Shown: in pieces, positions 19,644 through 27,785 of the stretch
How positions within the stretch are numbered: position 1 is the first letter of the stretch
How the letters are laid out: each line of letters opens with the position of its first letter
The notes under the pieces: model-generated
Database searches by the model: none
Told to the model about the DNA's origin: nothing
What the model saw: the letters and a program-made list of their open reading frames with translations, nothing else
Made by a program: the position numbers and the translations under genes
NCBI RefSeq assembly: GCF_009756665.1
Contig: NZ_CP037953.1
Coordinates: 124,001 to 188,000 of the forward strand
Reading direction: 5' to 3'
DNA: 64,000 nt
Source of the DNA: Permianibacter aggregans
Lineage (GTDB): Bacteria > Pseudomonadota > Gammaproteobacteria > Enterobacterales > Permianibacteraceae

Positions 19644-20390
19644 TTAACTGGATTTGACGAAACCTGCCAGTTTCGACTCGATCACCCGCGGATTTTCTCC
19701 CTCGGCTATGGCCACAATGCCTTCAATCAGCATTTCGCGGTACTGGGACTGTTGCAACACTACCGAACGTAAACGGCCGGCAACCGGAATAAACAGCAAA
19801 TTGGCAAAACCCACGCCGTATATCGTGGCGACAAACGCCACGGCGATACCGCTGCCAAGCAAGGCCGGCTCGCTCAGGTTGTGCATGACCTGAATCAGGC
19901 CCATGACCGCGCCAAGAATGCCTAGCGTTGGCGAGTAACCGCCCATCGCTTCAAACACTTTCGCCGCCTGTAATTGCCGGGTTTCGTGCAATTCCATTTC
20001 GGTGGTCATGGCGTTGCGAATGCTGTGCGGCTCGCCGCCATCGACGAGCAAGCCCATGCCCTTACGGGTAAACGGGTCTTCATCGCGTTCAACGATTTGC
20101 TCCAAGCCAAGCAAGCCTTCTTTGCGCGCCGTTGCCGCCCAGTTCACCAGGCGTTGCAGGCCTTCATCAAACGGAAATTTCGGTGGCAAGAATATCCAAC
20201 GCAATTGCGCCAGTGACTGAACGAAAATACGCCATGGCGTTTGCACCAGCGTGGCAGCCAGGGTGCCACCCACGACGATCAGAAAGGCCGGGCCATTGAG
20301 CAGCGTGACCAAATCGCCGCCCTCCCAAAGTTGCCCACCGAGAATCGCGAAAATGCCAAGCAGCAATCCGAGCAAAGCCAATAGGTCCAT
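19644..20390 (-). CDS. motC: Flagellar motor protein MotC (MotA-type stator)
   Basis: 248 residues, four membrane helices and a large cytoplasmic loop. MotA hallmarks: PAFLIVVGGTLAATLVQTPW, the loop AARKEGLLGLEQIV-like segment (ATARKEGLLGLE), and KVFEAMGGYSPTLGILGAVMG, followed by the last helix pair with AVAFVATIYGVGFANLLFIP. The frame is open 11 codons upstream within the cheB end, but ATG 20390, four bases after the cheB stop, begins at the first helix (MDLLALLGLLLG) and has GAGG nine bases upstream. Forms the proton (or sodium) stator complex with MotD. Translation is probably coupled to cheB. Confidence 0.94.
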   Translation of the reverse strand: MDLLALLGLLLGIFAILGGQLWEGGDLVTLLNGPAFLIVVGGTLAATLVQTPWRIFVQSLAQLRWIFLPPKFPFDEGLQRLVNWAATARKEGLLGLEQIVERDEDPFTRKGMGLLVDGGEPHSIRNAMTTEMELHETRQLQAAKVFEAMGGYSPTLGILGAVMGLIQVMHNLSEPALLGSGIAVAFVATIYGVGFANLLFIPVAGRLRSVVLQQSQYREMLIEGIVAIAEGENPRVIESKLAGFVKSS

Positions 20391-20394
20391 TGCC

Positions 20395-21510
20395 TCAGAC
20401 CTCAGTGGCCATGCGCGGACCAATTTCCGGCAACGAAATACTTTGATGACTGATACCGGCGGCCGTTACCGCTTGTGGCATGCCATACACCACACAGCTT
20501 GCTTCATCCTGCGCCCAAATGGTTGCGCCTTTGTTGCGTAACATGCGTGAACCTTCGCGTCCGTCTGCGCCCATACCTGTCATGACTACAGCAAGAACTG
20601 CGCCACCTACTGCTTGTGCGGCGGAACCAAACAACACATCAACACAAGGCGCATATTGCAGACGGGCATCGGTATCACGCACACGCAAGCGCACCGTGTC
20701 GCCACTGCGCTCCAAGGTCATTTGTTTGCCGCCAGGCGCAAGGTAAGCATGGCCACGCTGCAATACATCGCCATCGCGCGCTTCGCTGACACGGATTTGG
20801 CAAATGCTGTCAAGCCGTTGCGCAAAAGCCGGTGTGAACGTGCCCGGCATATGTTGGGCAATAACGATCGGCACTGGAAAACTTGATGGCAAAGCACCGA
20901 GCACATTTTGTAGCGCGACAGGGCCGCCAGTTGAAGATCCAATGGCGACCAGTTTGACGGTGCCTTTGCGCAAGGCAACGCGCGCTGGTTCGACGGGTTT
21001 TGCCGGTGCAGGTGCTGAAGGTCGCAGCGTTGTCGTGGGTGATGTGGGAGTGGCCGGTTTAACGCTGGGAGCTGGCCTTGCCACACCACCAGCATATTTG
21101 CGTTGAAACTCACGACCAATCGTGCGCACTTTTTCGCGCAGCAAGGTCGCCGTCATCGAGCTGCTGTTTTGCACGTCCTCATAGGATTTCAGCAGAAAAT
21201 CGACGGCGCCGGCATTCAGCGCATCCAGTGTCATGCGCGCGCCTTCGTAGGTCAGCGACGACAACATCAGGATAGCGACTTTCTGATTGGCGGTAATGTT
21301 ACGTGTGGCGGTAATGCCGTCCATTACCGGCATTTCCACGTCCATCGTGATCAGATCCGGTTTTAGATCGGCGGCTTTTCTGATCGCGTCCTGGCCATTG
21401 TTGGCCACACCGACAACGCGAATTTCCGGATCGGCATTCAGAATGTCAACGACGCGCTGACAGAAAAAGTTCGAGTCGTCGACAACGAGTACGCGGACCG
21501 GCAGCGCCAT
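20395..21510 (-). CDS. cheB: Chemotaxis protein-glutamate methylesterase CheB
   Basis: 371 residues. N-terminal receiver domain with phospho-acceptor Asp57 (LITMDVEMPVMDG); the linker (about 140-180) is Ala/Pro/Thr-rich. The C-terminal methylesterase has catalytic Ser193 (AIGSSTGGPVAL), His220 (IAQHMPGTFTPAFAQRL) and Asp316 (VMTGMGADGREG). Removes methyl groups from chemoreceptor glutamates and deamidates glutamines; activated by CheA phosphorylation. Its counterpart methyltransferase cheR is not in the window. Six bases after cheA, in the usual che order (Y, Z, A, B). Confidence 0.96.
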   Translation of the reverse strand: MALPVRVLVVDDSNFFCQRVVDILNADPEIRVVGVANNGQDAIRKAADLKPDLITMDVEMPVMDGITATRNITANQKVAILMLSSLTYEGARMTLDALNAGAVDFLLKSYEDVQNSSSMTATLLREKVRTIGREFQRKYAGGVARPAPSVKPATPTSPTTTLRPSAPAPAKPVEPARVALRKGTVKLVAIGSSTGGPVALQNVLGALPSSFPVPIVIAQHMPGTFTPAFAQRLDSICQIRVSEARDGDVLQRGHAYLAPGGKQMTLERSGDTVRLRVRDTDARLQYAPCVDVLFGSAAQAVGGAVLAVVMTGMGADGREGSRMLRNKGATIWAQDEASCVVYGMPQAVTAAGISHQSISLPEIGPRMATEV

Positions 21511-21516
21511 TGTTGT

Positions 21517-23730
21517 TTAATTCCCGATCCGCCGTGCGTAGTGTTTCAGCAACGCCGGTATATCCATGATCAGCGCAATACCGCCATCCGAGGTAATGGT
21601 AGCGCCAGCCATGCCAGGAGTACCTTGCAGCGATTTGCCAAGCGGTTTGATCACCACCTCCTGCTGACCAATCAGGCCATCAACAACAAAACCGACTCGC
21701 TGCGAACCTACCTGCACAATCACGACAAAACCTTCTTTGCGCCGAATGCCACGCTGAGCACCACGCACCAGCCACTCTTCCAGATAAAAAAGCGGCAAGG
21801 CTTTTTGCCGAACGATGACCGTCAACTGACCATCGACGACATTGGTTTTGGTTAAATCGAGGTGGAAAATTTCGCTGACGCTGGCCAGCGGCAAGGCAAA
21901 TACCTGATTGCCGAGGCGCACCATCAAGGTGGGTAGAATGGCCAGCGTCAAAGGCAGTTTGATTTGAATGATACTGCCCTGCCCCAACTCTGAGTGAACC
22001 ATGATCGAGCCGTTCAATTGCGCGATCCGGGTCTTCACCACATCCATACCAACGCCGCGACCAGAAATATCCGAGACTTCTGCTTTGGTGGAAAAGCCAG
22101 GCATGAAAATCAGGTTGAATGCTTCGGTGTCGGACAAACGATCGGCGTGATCCGGATCGAGCAAGCCTTTCTCCACCGCTTTGCGTTTCAGCACCGATGG
22201 ATCCATGCCTTTGCCGTCATCTCGAATCGACAACAGAATATGATCGCCTTCCTGTGCGGCCGACAAAACAATTTTGCCGAGACGTGGTTTACCGTTGGCT
22301 ACACGTTCGTCCGGCATTTCAATACCGTGGTCGACCGAGTTACGGACCAAGTGCACCAACGGATCGGCCAGCGCTTCGACCATGTTCTTGTCGAGATCGG
22401 TTTCTTCGCCAACCAATTCCAGATCGATTTCTTTTTTCAGGCTGCGCGCCAGGTCGCGCACAACACGCGGGAAACGACCGAACACCTTTTTGATCGGTTG
22501 CATCCGTGTCTGCATGACCGAGCCCTGCAAATCGGAAGTCACCAAATCGAGATTGCTGACGGCTTTCGCCAGCTCTTCATTACCCAAAGAGTTCGCGATG
22601 GTCAGCAAACGATTACGCGCCAGCACCAACTCACCGACCAGATTCATGATGTCGTCGAGTCGTTTGGTGTCGACCCGAACCGTGGTATCGGCTTGGGCAA
22701 CGGTCGCTGCCGTCATCGCGGCATTGGCTGCTGCTGCCGATTGTGCTGGCGCTGCGGTCGATGCCACAGGCGCCACAGGTTTCGGGGCTGCAGCGGCGGT
22801 TGGCGCCTTGCCTGCACCATGAATTTGATCGAGCAGCGCTTCGAATTCGTTATCGGAAATCAATTCGGATGCTGGCGTAGGCGCCGCCGCTTTCTCCGCT
22901 GGCTTTTCCACTTTCTTGTCGGCTTTTTTCGCTGCCGGTTTTTCCGCTTTGGCTACGCCGGCTTTTTCGCCCGGCGCTTTACCGGAGCCGTGCAACTCAT
23001 CAAGCAGCTTTTCGAACTCGTCGTCGGAAATATCTTCAGCGCCGCCGGCTGACGCTGCTGGTGTTGCTGGTGTTGCCGCTTTCGCCGGCGCGGCCGGTTT
23101 TGGCGCTGCACCGCGACCATGCAGCTCATCAAGCAATTTCTCAAACTCGTCGTCAGAAATTTCTTCGCCTGCTGCGGCAGTGGGTGCTGCGGCCGGTGCA
23201 GGCGCCGCAGCCGGTTTACCGTGCAACTCGTTGAGCAAGGCATCGAATTCATCATCGGAAATGGTGTCGCTGGCCGGCCCAGGTGCTGGCGCCGGAGCGG
23301 CAGCTGGCGGAGGTGGAGCGGCGGCAGCTGCACCACCAATCTGACCATCGGCGCAGGCTTGTAATTGCGCAAGAAACGCCGGATCGGCATCGGTTGGCAT
23401 ATTGCCCTGACGCACTTCGTCGAACATGACGTTGACGACATCAAGCACTTGCAACACCAAGTCCATGACGTGCACATCGGCACGCAATTCCTGGTTACGC
23501 AGCTTATCGAAAATGTTTTCGCCGAGATGGCAGACTTCAACGAGCGGGCCGAGCTTCAAAAATCCGGCACCACCCTTGACGGTATGAAAACCACGGAAAA
23601 TCGCGTTCAGTAACGGCAGGTCATCCGGTGTGCGTTCAAGCTGAACGAGTTGCTCCGATAGTTGTTCGAGAATTTCGGAAGCTTCGACCAGAAAGTCCTG
23701 CAGGATGTCTTCGTCGGCATCAAACGACAT
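21517..23730 (-). CDS. cheA: Chemotaxis histidine kinase CheA with four FliM-like repeats
   Basis: 737 residues. P1 Hpt domain with phospho-His49 (FRGFHTVKGGAGFL); then an Ala/Pro/Lys-rich linker (about 133-345) holding four copies of a 15-residue motif, ISDDEFEKLLDELHG, at about 157-171, 191-205, 234-248 and 291-305. P3 dimerisation follows (VRVDTKRLDDIMNLVGELVL), then the P4 kinase with N box (HLVRNSVDHGIE), G1 (DDGKGMD) and GRGVGMDVV, and the C-terminal CheW-like P5. I see no globular P2 (CheY-binding) domain. The repeats resemble the CheY-binding peptide at the start of FliM (LSQDEIDALLHG) and the CheZ tail, so they may replace P2, or may serve polar localisation through ParP. Kinase residues are intact. 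Confidence 0.95.
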   Translation of the reverse strand: MSFDADEDILQDFLVEASEILEQLSEQLVQLERTPDDLPLLNAIFRGFHTVKGGAGFLKLGPLVEVCHLGENIFDKLRNQELRADVHVMDLVLQVLDVVNVMFDEVRQGNMPTDADPAFLAQLQACADGQIGGAAAAAPPPPAAAPAPAPGPASDTISDDEFDALLNELHGKPAAAPAPAAAPTAAAGEEISDDEFEKLLDELHGRGAAPKPAAPAKAATPATPAASAGGAEDISDDEFEKLLDELHGSGKAPGEKAGVAKAEKPAAKKADKKVEKPAEKAAAPTPASELISDNEFEALLDQIHGAGKAPTAAAAPKPVAPVASTAAPAQSAAAANAAMTAATVAQADTTVRVDTKRLDDIMNLVGELVLARNRLLTIANSLGNEELAKAVSNLDLVTSDLQGSVMQTRMQPIKKVFGRFPRVVRDLARSLKKEIDLELVGEETDLDKNMVEALADPLVHLVRNSVDHGIEMPDERVANGKPRLGKIVLSAAQEGDHILLSIRDDGKGMDPSVLKRKAVEKGLLDPDHADRLSDTEAFNLIFMPGFSTKAEVSDISGRGVGMDVVKTRIAQLNGSIMVHSELGQGSIIQIKLPLTLAILPTLMVRLGNQVFALPLASVSEIFHLDLTKTNVVDGQLTVIVRQKALPLFYLEEWLVRGAQRGIRRKEGFVVIVQVGSQRVGFVVDGLIGQQEVVIKPLGKSLQGTPGMAGATITSDGGIALIMDIPALLKHYARRIGN

Positions 23731-23739
23731 GGCGTTTCC

Positions 23740-24492
23740 TCAGAATCCCAGACTGGACAACAACGCGTCTACATCGTCCTGACCGTGCACGACATCCTGC
23801 CGTTTCTCCGCATCGATAATGGGGCCTTCAACCCCTTTGGTGGTTTCTTTGCCTTTTTCTTTGGCTTCCGAATACTCGTTCATCGTGCCGAACATCTTGA
23901 TCAGCTCGACGAGGCTGGTCTCGACTTCGGTGACCAGGGATATGACCCGACGAATAACTTGTCCAGTCAGATCCTGGAAGCCTTGGGCCAGCGTGATGTC
24001 GTTCAAAATGGCGTGCATCTCATCGAGCTGGCTTTCGGTTTTGTTGAAATGCGCAACGAGGTCATCACAGAGTTTACGAAATTCACCGGGCTGCATTTCG
24101 CGCCGGAACAAGCGCTGCATCTGATCGCGAAAATCGACGACACTGCGATTCAAACCGTCGACCATCGGCATGCATTTTTCCAGGCCATCCATCGTCCGGT
24201 TGGCCGCTTCTTCGGTCATCGTGATGACGTATTTCAAGCGGTCGCGGGCATCGGGCATGTCCTGGGCAGCGAGATTGGTGATGCGGGTGTCGAGTTGAAA
24301 TCCCAGCAGCGCTTCGTGCAATTGCCGGGTCAGTTTGCCGACCTCGGTGAACAGATCGCTGTCTTTGCCGCCGCGCATCTGCTCGAGCAATACTTGCGCG
24401 CCGACATCATCACCCTGCTCCAGCAGCGCAACCAATTCGCGCGCTTGCACCAGCACGGCGTCTCTCCAGTTTTCCTGTTGTTTTGTGCTCAT
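23740..24492 (-). CDS. cheZ: CheY-P phosphatase CheZ
   Basis: 250 residues, mostly a long helical hairpin that dimerises into a four-helix bundle. The catalytic motif LAQGFQDLTGQVIRRVI (about 168-184) carries the Asp and Gln that act on phospho-CheY. The C-terminal peptide DDVDALLSSLGF (last 12 residues) is the CheY-binding tail, preceded by a charged flexible linker (EAKEKGKETTKGVEG). CheZ is typical of beta- and gammaproteobacteria. The tail resembles the FliM N-terminus and the repeats in CheA. Lies between cheY and cheA with short gaps, in one operon. Confidence 0.95.
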   Translation of the reverse strand: MSTKQQENWRDAVLVQARELVALLEQGDDVGAQVLLEQMRGGKDSDLFTEVGKLTRQLHEALLGFQLDTRITNLAAQDMPDARDRLKYVITMTEEAANRTMDGLEKCMPMVDGLNRSVVDFRDQMQRLFRREMQPGEFRKLCDDLVAHFNKTESQLDEMHAILNDITLAQGFQDLTGQVIRRVISLVTEVETSLVELIKMFGTMNEYSEAKEKGKETTKGVEGPIIDAEKRQDVVHGQDDVDALLSSLGF

Positions 24493-24509
24493 CGATCCAG
24501 CCTTGTTGG

Positions 24510-24899
24510 TTATCCGATACGCTCAAAGATCTTGCCGATTTTTTCCTCGAGCGTTTGCGCGGTGAAAGGTTTGACGATGTAGCCGTTGACGCCACACTGG
24601 GCGGCCTCAACAATCTGTTCGCGCTTGGCTTCGGCGGTCACCATCAACACCGGCAGGGTTTTCAGGTTGTCGTCGGCACGCACCGCTTTCAGTAAATCGA
24701 TGCCCTGCATGCCCGGCATGTTCCAGTCGGTGATCAGAAAATCGAAGCTGCCGGCTTGCAGCATCGGCAATGCCGTGGCGCCATCATCGGCTTCGGCGGT
24801 ATTGGTGAAGCCCAAATCGCGAAGCAGATTCTTGATGATTCGCCGCATCGTGGAGAAATCATCGACGATCAGGATTTTCATGTTTTTATCGATTGGCAT
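24510..24899 (-). CDS. cheY: Chemotaxis response regulator CheY
   Basis: 129 residues, a single receiver domain. Acid pocket Asp13/Asp14 ([20 protein letters not shown]), phospho-acceptor Asp58 ([12 protein letters not shown]), Thr88 ([19 protein letters not shown]) and Lys110 (YIVKPFT). Phospho-CheY binds the FliM N-terminal peptide to change motor direction and is dephosphorylated by CheZ. First of the che genes, 29 bases after fliA, with no obvious separate promoter, so probably read through from the flhF-flhG-fliA unit. Confidence 0.97.
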   Translation of the reverse strand: MPIDKNMKILIVDDFSTMRRIIKNLLRDLGFTNTAEADDGATALPMLQAGSFDFLITDWNMPGMQGIDLLKAVRADDNLKTLPVLMVTAEAKREQIVEAAQCGVNGYIVKPFTAQTLEEKIGKIFERIG

Positions 24900-24928
24900 C
24901 GTTAACCTCAGTGACCCAAAAATTCAAA

Positions 24929-25645
24929 TCAGTTCCAGTCTTTCAGCCGACTGCGCAACCGGGCCATGGCCTGATTGCAGATCTGGCAGACGCGCGATTC
25001 GCTGACGCCGAGCACCTGCCCTATCTCTTTCAGATTCAGCTCTTCCTCATAGTATAGTGCCAGAACGAGACGCTCCCGTTCTGGCAACTGTTCAATTGCT
25101 TCGGCAAGACCCCTCTGGAACGCAGCCTTTTCAAAGCCACGCTCCGGCCCCGGAATTTCGCTGCCTTCAGCCAGGCCACTACCATCTGCCGAAAGCCCGA
25201 TATCATCAAAGCCATAGACCCCGATGTTCTCGGAATCGGCCAACAGCTGATGATATTCGTCCAGTGTTACACCCAGTTCGCTGGCGATCTCCGGGTCACG
25301 GGCGGCGCGCCCCAAGCGCTGCTCAACGGCGCTGACCGCCTGGGAAATGCGCCGGGCATTGCGATGCACCGAGCGCGGCATCCAGTCGTTGCGCCGCACT
25401 TCATCGAGCATGGCACCACGAATCCGGATGCCGGCAAAGGTTTCAAAACTGGCGCCTTTGCCCTGTTCAAATTTTTTACTGGCTTCCAATAGGCCAATCA
25501 TGCCAGCCTGAATCAGGTCGCTGACCTGGACACTGGCCGGCAACCGCGCCATCAAATGATGGGCGATTCGCTTGACCAGTGGCGTGTATTCCAGCAACCA
25601 CTGTTCTGTCGACGCATTGGTTTCATACATCATCGTCGCGTACAT
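24929..25645 (-). CDS. fliA: Flagellar sigma factor FliA (sigma-28)
   Basis: 238 residues. Sigma-70-family regions 2 (LVKRIAHHLMARLPASVQVS, then DLIQAGMIGLLEASKKFE and RIRGAMLDEVRRNDWMPRSV), 3 and 4 (QLPERERLVLALYYEEELNL, then KEIGQVLGVSESRVCQI) match FliA. It directs RNA polymerase to late flagellar promoters such as those before the flagellins in this window. The ATG directly follows the flhG stop (TGAATG), implying coupling; the second and third in-frame ATGs (codons 5-6) are alternatives. The anti-sigma factor FlgM is not in the window. Confidence 0.96.
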   Translation of the reverse strand: MYATMMYETNASTEQWLLEYTPLVKRIAHHLMARLPASVQVSDLIQAGMIGLLEASKKFEQGKGASFETFAGIRIRGAMLDEVRRNDWMPRSVHRNARRISQAVSAVEQRLGRAARDPEIASELGVTLDEYHQLLADSENIGVYGFDDIGLSADGSGLAEGSEIPGPERGFEKAAFQRGLAEAIEQLPERERLVLALYYEEELNLKEIGQVLGVSESRVCQICNQAMARLRSRLKDWN

Positions 25646-26542
25646 TCAGGTTACGGATTCCGTCATGCCGGAAGCGAGTGATGCCTGCACCAACCGCTCC
25701 ATGAAAAATTCAATGTGACCGCCGGGAGCAACCGGCAACGGCCAGGTTTCCACTTTTTTCGCCAATTGGCGCAGCGCCATCGATACCGGGGAACGCGGAA
25801 ACAATTCCATGACCGCGCGCTGCTTCTTGATCGCTTTGCGCAGGTGCTCGTCAAACGGCACGCTGCCGACATAATCGAGGGTGACGTCCAAAAAACGCTC
25901 GCAAACGCGCGCCAGGCGCTGAAATACTTCACGCCCTTCGGCCGGGCTGCGCACCTGATTGGCCAGCACCCGAAAACGATTGAGCCGGTAATCCTTGTTC
26001 AACACTTTCATCAACGCATAGGCGTCGGTGATTGAAGTCGGTTCGTCACAGACCACGAACAGAATGTCCTGCGAAGCCTGAGTGAAACTGACCACGGTGT
26101 CGGAAATGCCGGCCGCCGTATCGATAATCAGGTAGTCAATTTGCTGCCCAATCTGGCTGAATGCCTGAATCAAACCGGCGTGTTCGGCCGGGCTAAGTTG
26201 CGACATCGCCTGGGTGCCGCTTGATGCCGGCACAATATGAATGCCTCCCGGACCTTCAACCAGAATGTCGTTGATCTCCGCTTCGCCGGACAGCACATGG
26301 GAAAGATTCTTGTGCGGCTTCAAACCGAGCATGACGTCAATGTTGGCGAGACCCAAATCGGCGTCCATCAGCATGACCGAATGACCCTGCTCGGCCAGCG
26401 CCACCGCCAGGTTCACCGTGACACTGGTTTTGCCGACGCCACCCTTGCCCCCGGTTACCGAGATGACTTTGACGGGGCGAACATTTGTCATGCGTTTGAT
26501 TCCTACGGCCTGATTCAGACCGGTTGCGTTATATGCCAGCAT
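25646..26542 (-). CDS. flhG: Flagellar number regulator FlhG (FleN), MinD-like ATPase
   Basis: 298 residues. MinD/ParA ATPase: deviant Walker A (VTGGKGGVGKTSVTVNLAVA), A' (LMDADLGLANIDVMLGL) and Walker B (DYLIIDTAAGISDTVVSF). The N-terminal NQAVGIKRM resembles the FlhF-activating DQAxxLR motif of FlhG, and the last 30 residues look like an amphipathic membrane-targeting region. FlhG limits flagellar number and restrains FlrA (FleQ). A GTG at 26548 is in frame, but ATG 26542 has AGG five bases upstream and keeps the N-terminal motif, so I use it. It overlaps the flhF end by 14 bases. Confidence 0.94.
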   Translation of the reverse strand: MLAYNATGLNQAVGIKRMTNVRPVKVISVTGGKGGVGKTSVTVNLAVALAEQGHSVMLMDADLGLANIDVMLGLKPHKNLSHVLSGEAEINDILVEGPGGIHIVPASSGTQAMSQLSPAEHAGLIQAFSQIGQQIDYLIIDTAAGISDTVVSFTQASQDILFVVCDEPTSITDAYALMKVLNKDYRLNRFRVLANQVRSPAEGREVFQRLARVCERFLDVTLDYVGSVPFDEHLRKAIKKQRAVMELFPRSPVSMALRQLAKKVETWPLPVAPGGHIEFFMERLVQASLASGMTESVT

Positions 26543-27764
26543 GAGCACCTACTTTGAGTTCGTTGGCCAGCAGCCATTCATCGACGGACTCCCGGTAATG
26601 CTCAGCCAGTTTCAGGGCACGATCGACCAGCTGGGCGCCGCGCAGTACACGAATATCCTCGGGTACCCGCTGCCCGTCGCAGCTTGCCGCCAATGGCACC
26701 TGACTCTCCAACAGGCAGGACAAGGCGGCCCCCAGCGACGTGGCCTCATCAAGTTTAGTCAAGATTGTCGAATGCAGCGGAAACTGGCCAAAATGTCTCA
26801 ATGCTTCCAACAACACGGCCCTTTGGGCGCAGGCTGACAGCACCAAGGTCAACTTGATCGGGTAGCGGGAATGGCTCAGCAGATGCAATTGTTCGGTCAG
26901 CCGGGTATCGCGCTGACTCATGCCGGCGGTATCGATCAGAATCAAGCGTTTGTCGACAAAGGCATCGAGCGCATCGTGCAGCGCCGATGGCGTGTCGGCC
27001 GTGCGGATCGCGCAGCCAATCAATCGAGCGTAGGTCGCCAGTTGATCATGGGCGCCGATGCGGAAACCGTCGGTGCTGATCAGCGCCACATGCTTGGCGC
27101 CGTGTTTCAGCGCAAAATGCGCCGCCAGTTTCGCAACGGTCGTGGTTTTGCCTACACCGGTCGGGCCAACCATTGCGTATACACCGCCCTTCTCCATCAT
27201 CGGATCGTCGCTGTGCTTGATATCGCGGGTAATGGCCGCCAGCGCATTGGCGAGCGCATTGGCTGGATCAGTGCCGTCGCTGTTGGCGTAGTGATCGCGC
27301 AAGCGGGGTGAAAGATCGAGCAGCGACAGACGCTTGGTCAGCAAGGATTTAATCGGTTTGCGCTGCTGCATTTCTTTCCAGGCAAGGCCTTGAAGCTGTT
27401 CTTCCATCAGACTGCGCAGCACGCGCATTTCGTCTTTGATGGCTTTCAACCCCGGATCATTGCCCCAGTCCAGTTGCAACACTTGTTTTTCTTCGGCGTT
27501 GACCTCGGTAGCGAAACGGCTCGGACGCGGTTTCTCTTCCTCACGCTCGATTTTACTCTCGGATTTGCGCTCCGATTTTTGCCGTTCCGCCGCCGGCTCG
27601 GTCATCGCTTCGAGAATGCCCGGTTCATAATCCTGCGCGGCCAGGAGCTCGATACCGTCATCGACCCGACGACTGGACAAAATGGCAGCATCAGAGCCTA
27701 GCTCGCGACTCACTTCGTTGAGCGCGGTGCGCATGTCCTTGGCAAAAAATCGACGTATTTTCAT
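26529..27764 (-). CDS. flhF: Flagellar placement GTPase FlhF
   Basis: 411 residues. SRP-type GTPase with three parts: an N-terminal basic region (MKIRRFFAKDMRTALNEVSR), a linker/N domain, and the G domain. G1 is MVGPTGVGKTTTVAKLA near residue 200; then ALISTDGFRIGAHDQLATYA, the G3 region LILIDTAGMSQRD and G4 TKLDE. It places the flagellum at the pole. A TTG two codons earlier is possible, but ATG 27764 has AGGAG seven bases upstream. Start of the flhF-flhG-fliA coupled trio, 21 bases after flhA. Confidence 0.95.
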   Translation of the reverse strand: MKIRRFFAKDMRTALNEVSRELGSDAAILSSRRVDDGIELLAAQDYEPGILEAMTEPAAERQKSERKSESKIEREEEKPRPSRFATEVNAEEKQVLQLDWGNDPGLKAIKDEMRVLRSLMEEQLQGLAWKEMQQRKPIKSLLTKRLSLLDLSPRLRDHYANSDGTDPANALANALAAITRDIKHSDDPMMEKGGVYAMVGPTGVGKTTTVAKLAAHFALKHGAKHVALISTDGFRIGAHDQLATYARLIGCAIRTADTPSALHDALDAFVDKRLILIDTAGMSQRDTRLTEQLHLLSHSRYPIKLTLVLSACAQRAVLLEALRHFGQFPLHSTILTKLDEATSLGAALSCLLESQVPLAASCDGQRVPEDIRVLRGAQLVDRALKLAEHYRESVDEWLLANELKVGAHAGI

Positions 27765-27785
27765 TTCCAAACTCCTGAGGTCTTA

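Noticed and set aside
21994-23052. 352-codon open frame antisense to cheA
   Set aside because: Its composition (His, Arg, Gln and Cys-rich) is the shadow of the cheA linker on the other strand; no start signal or family match.
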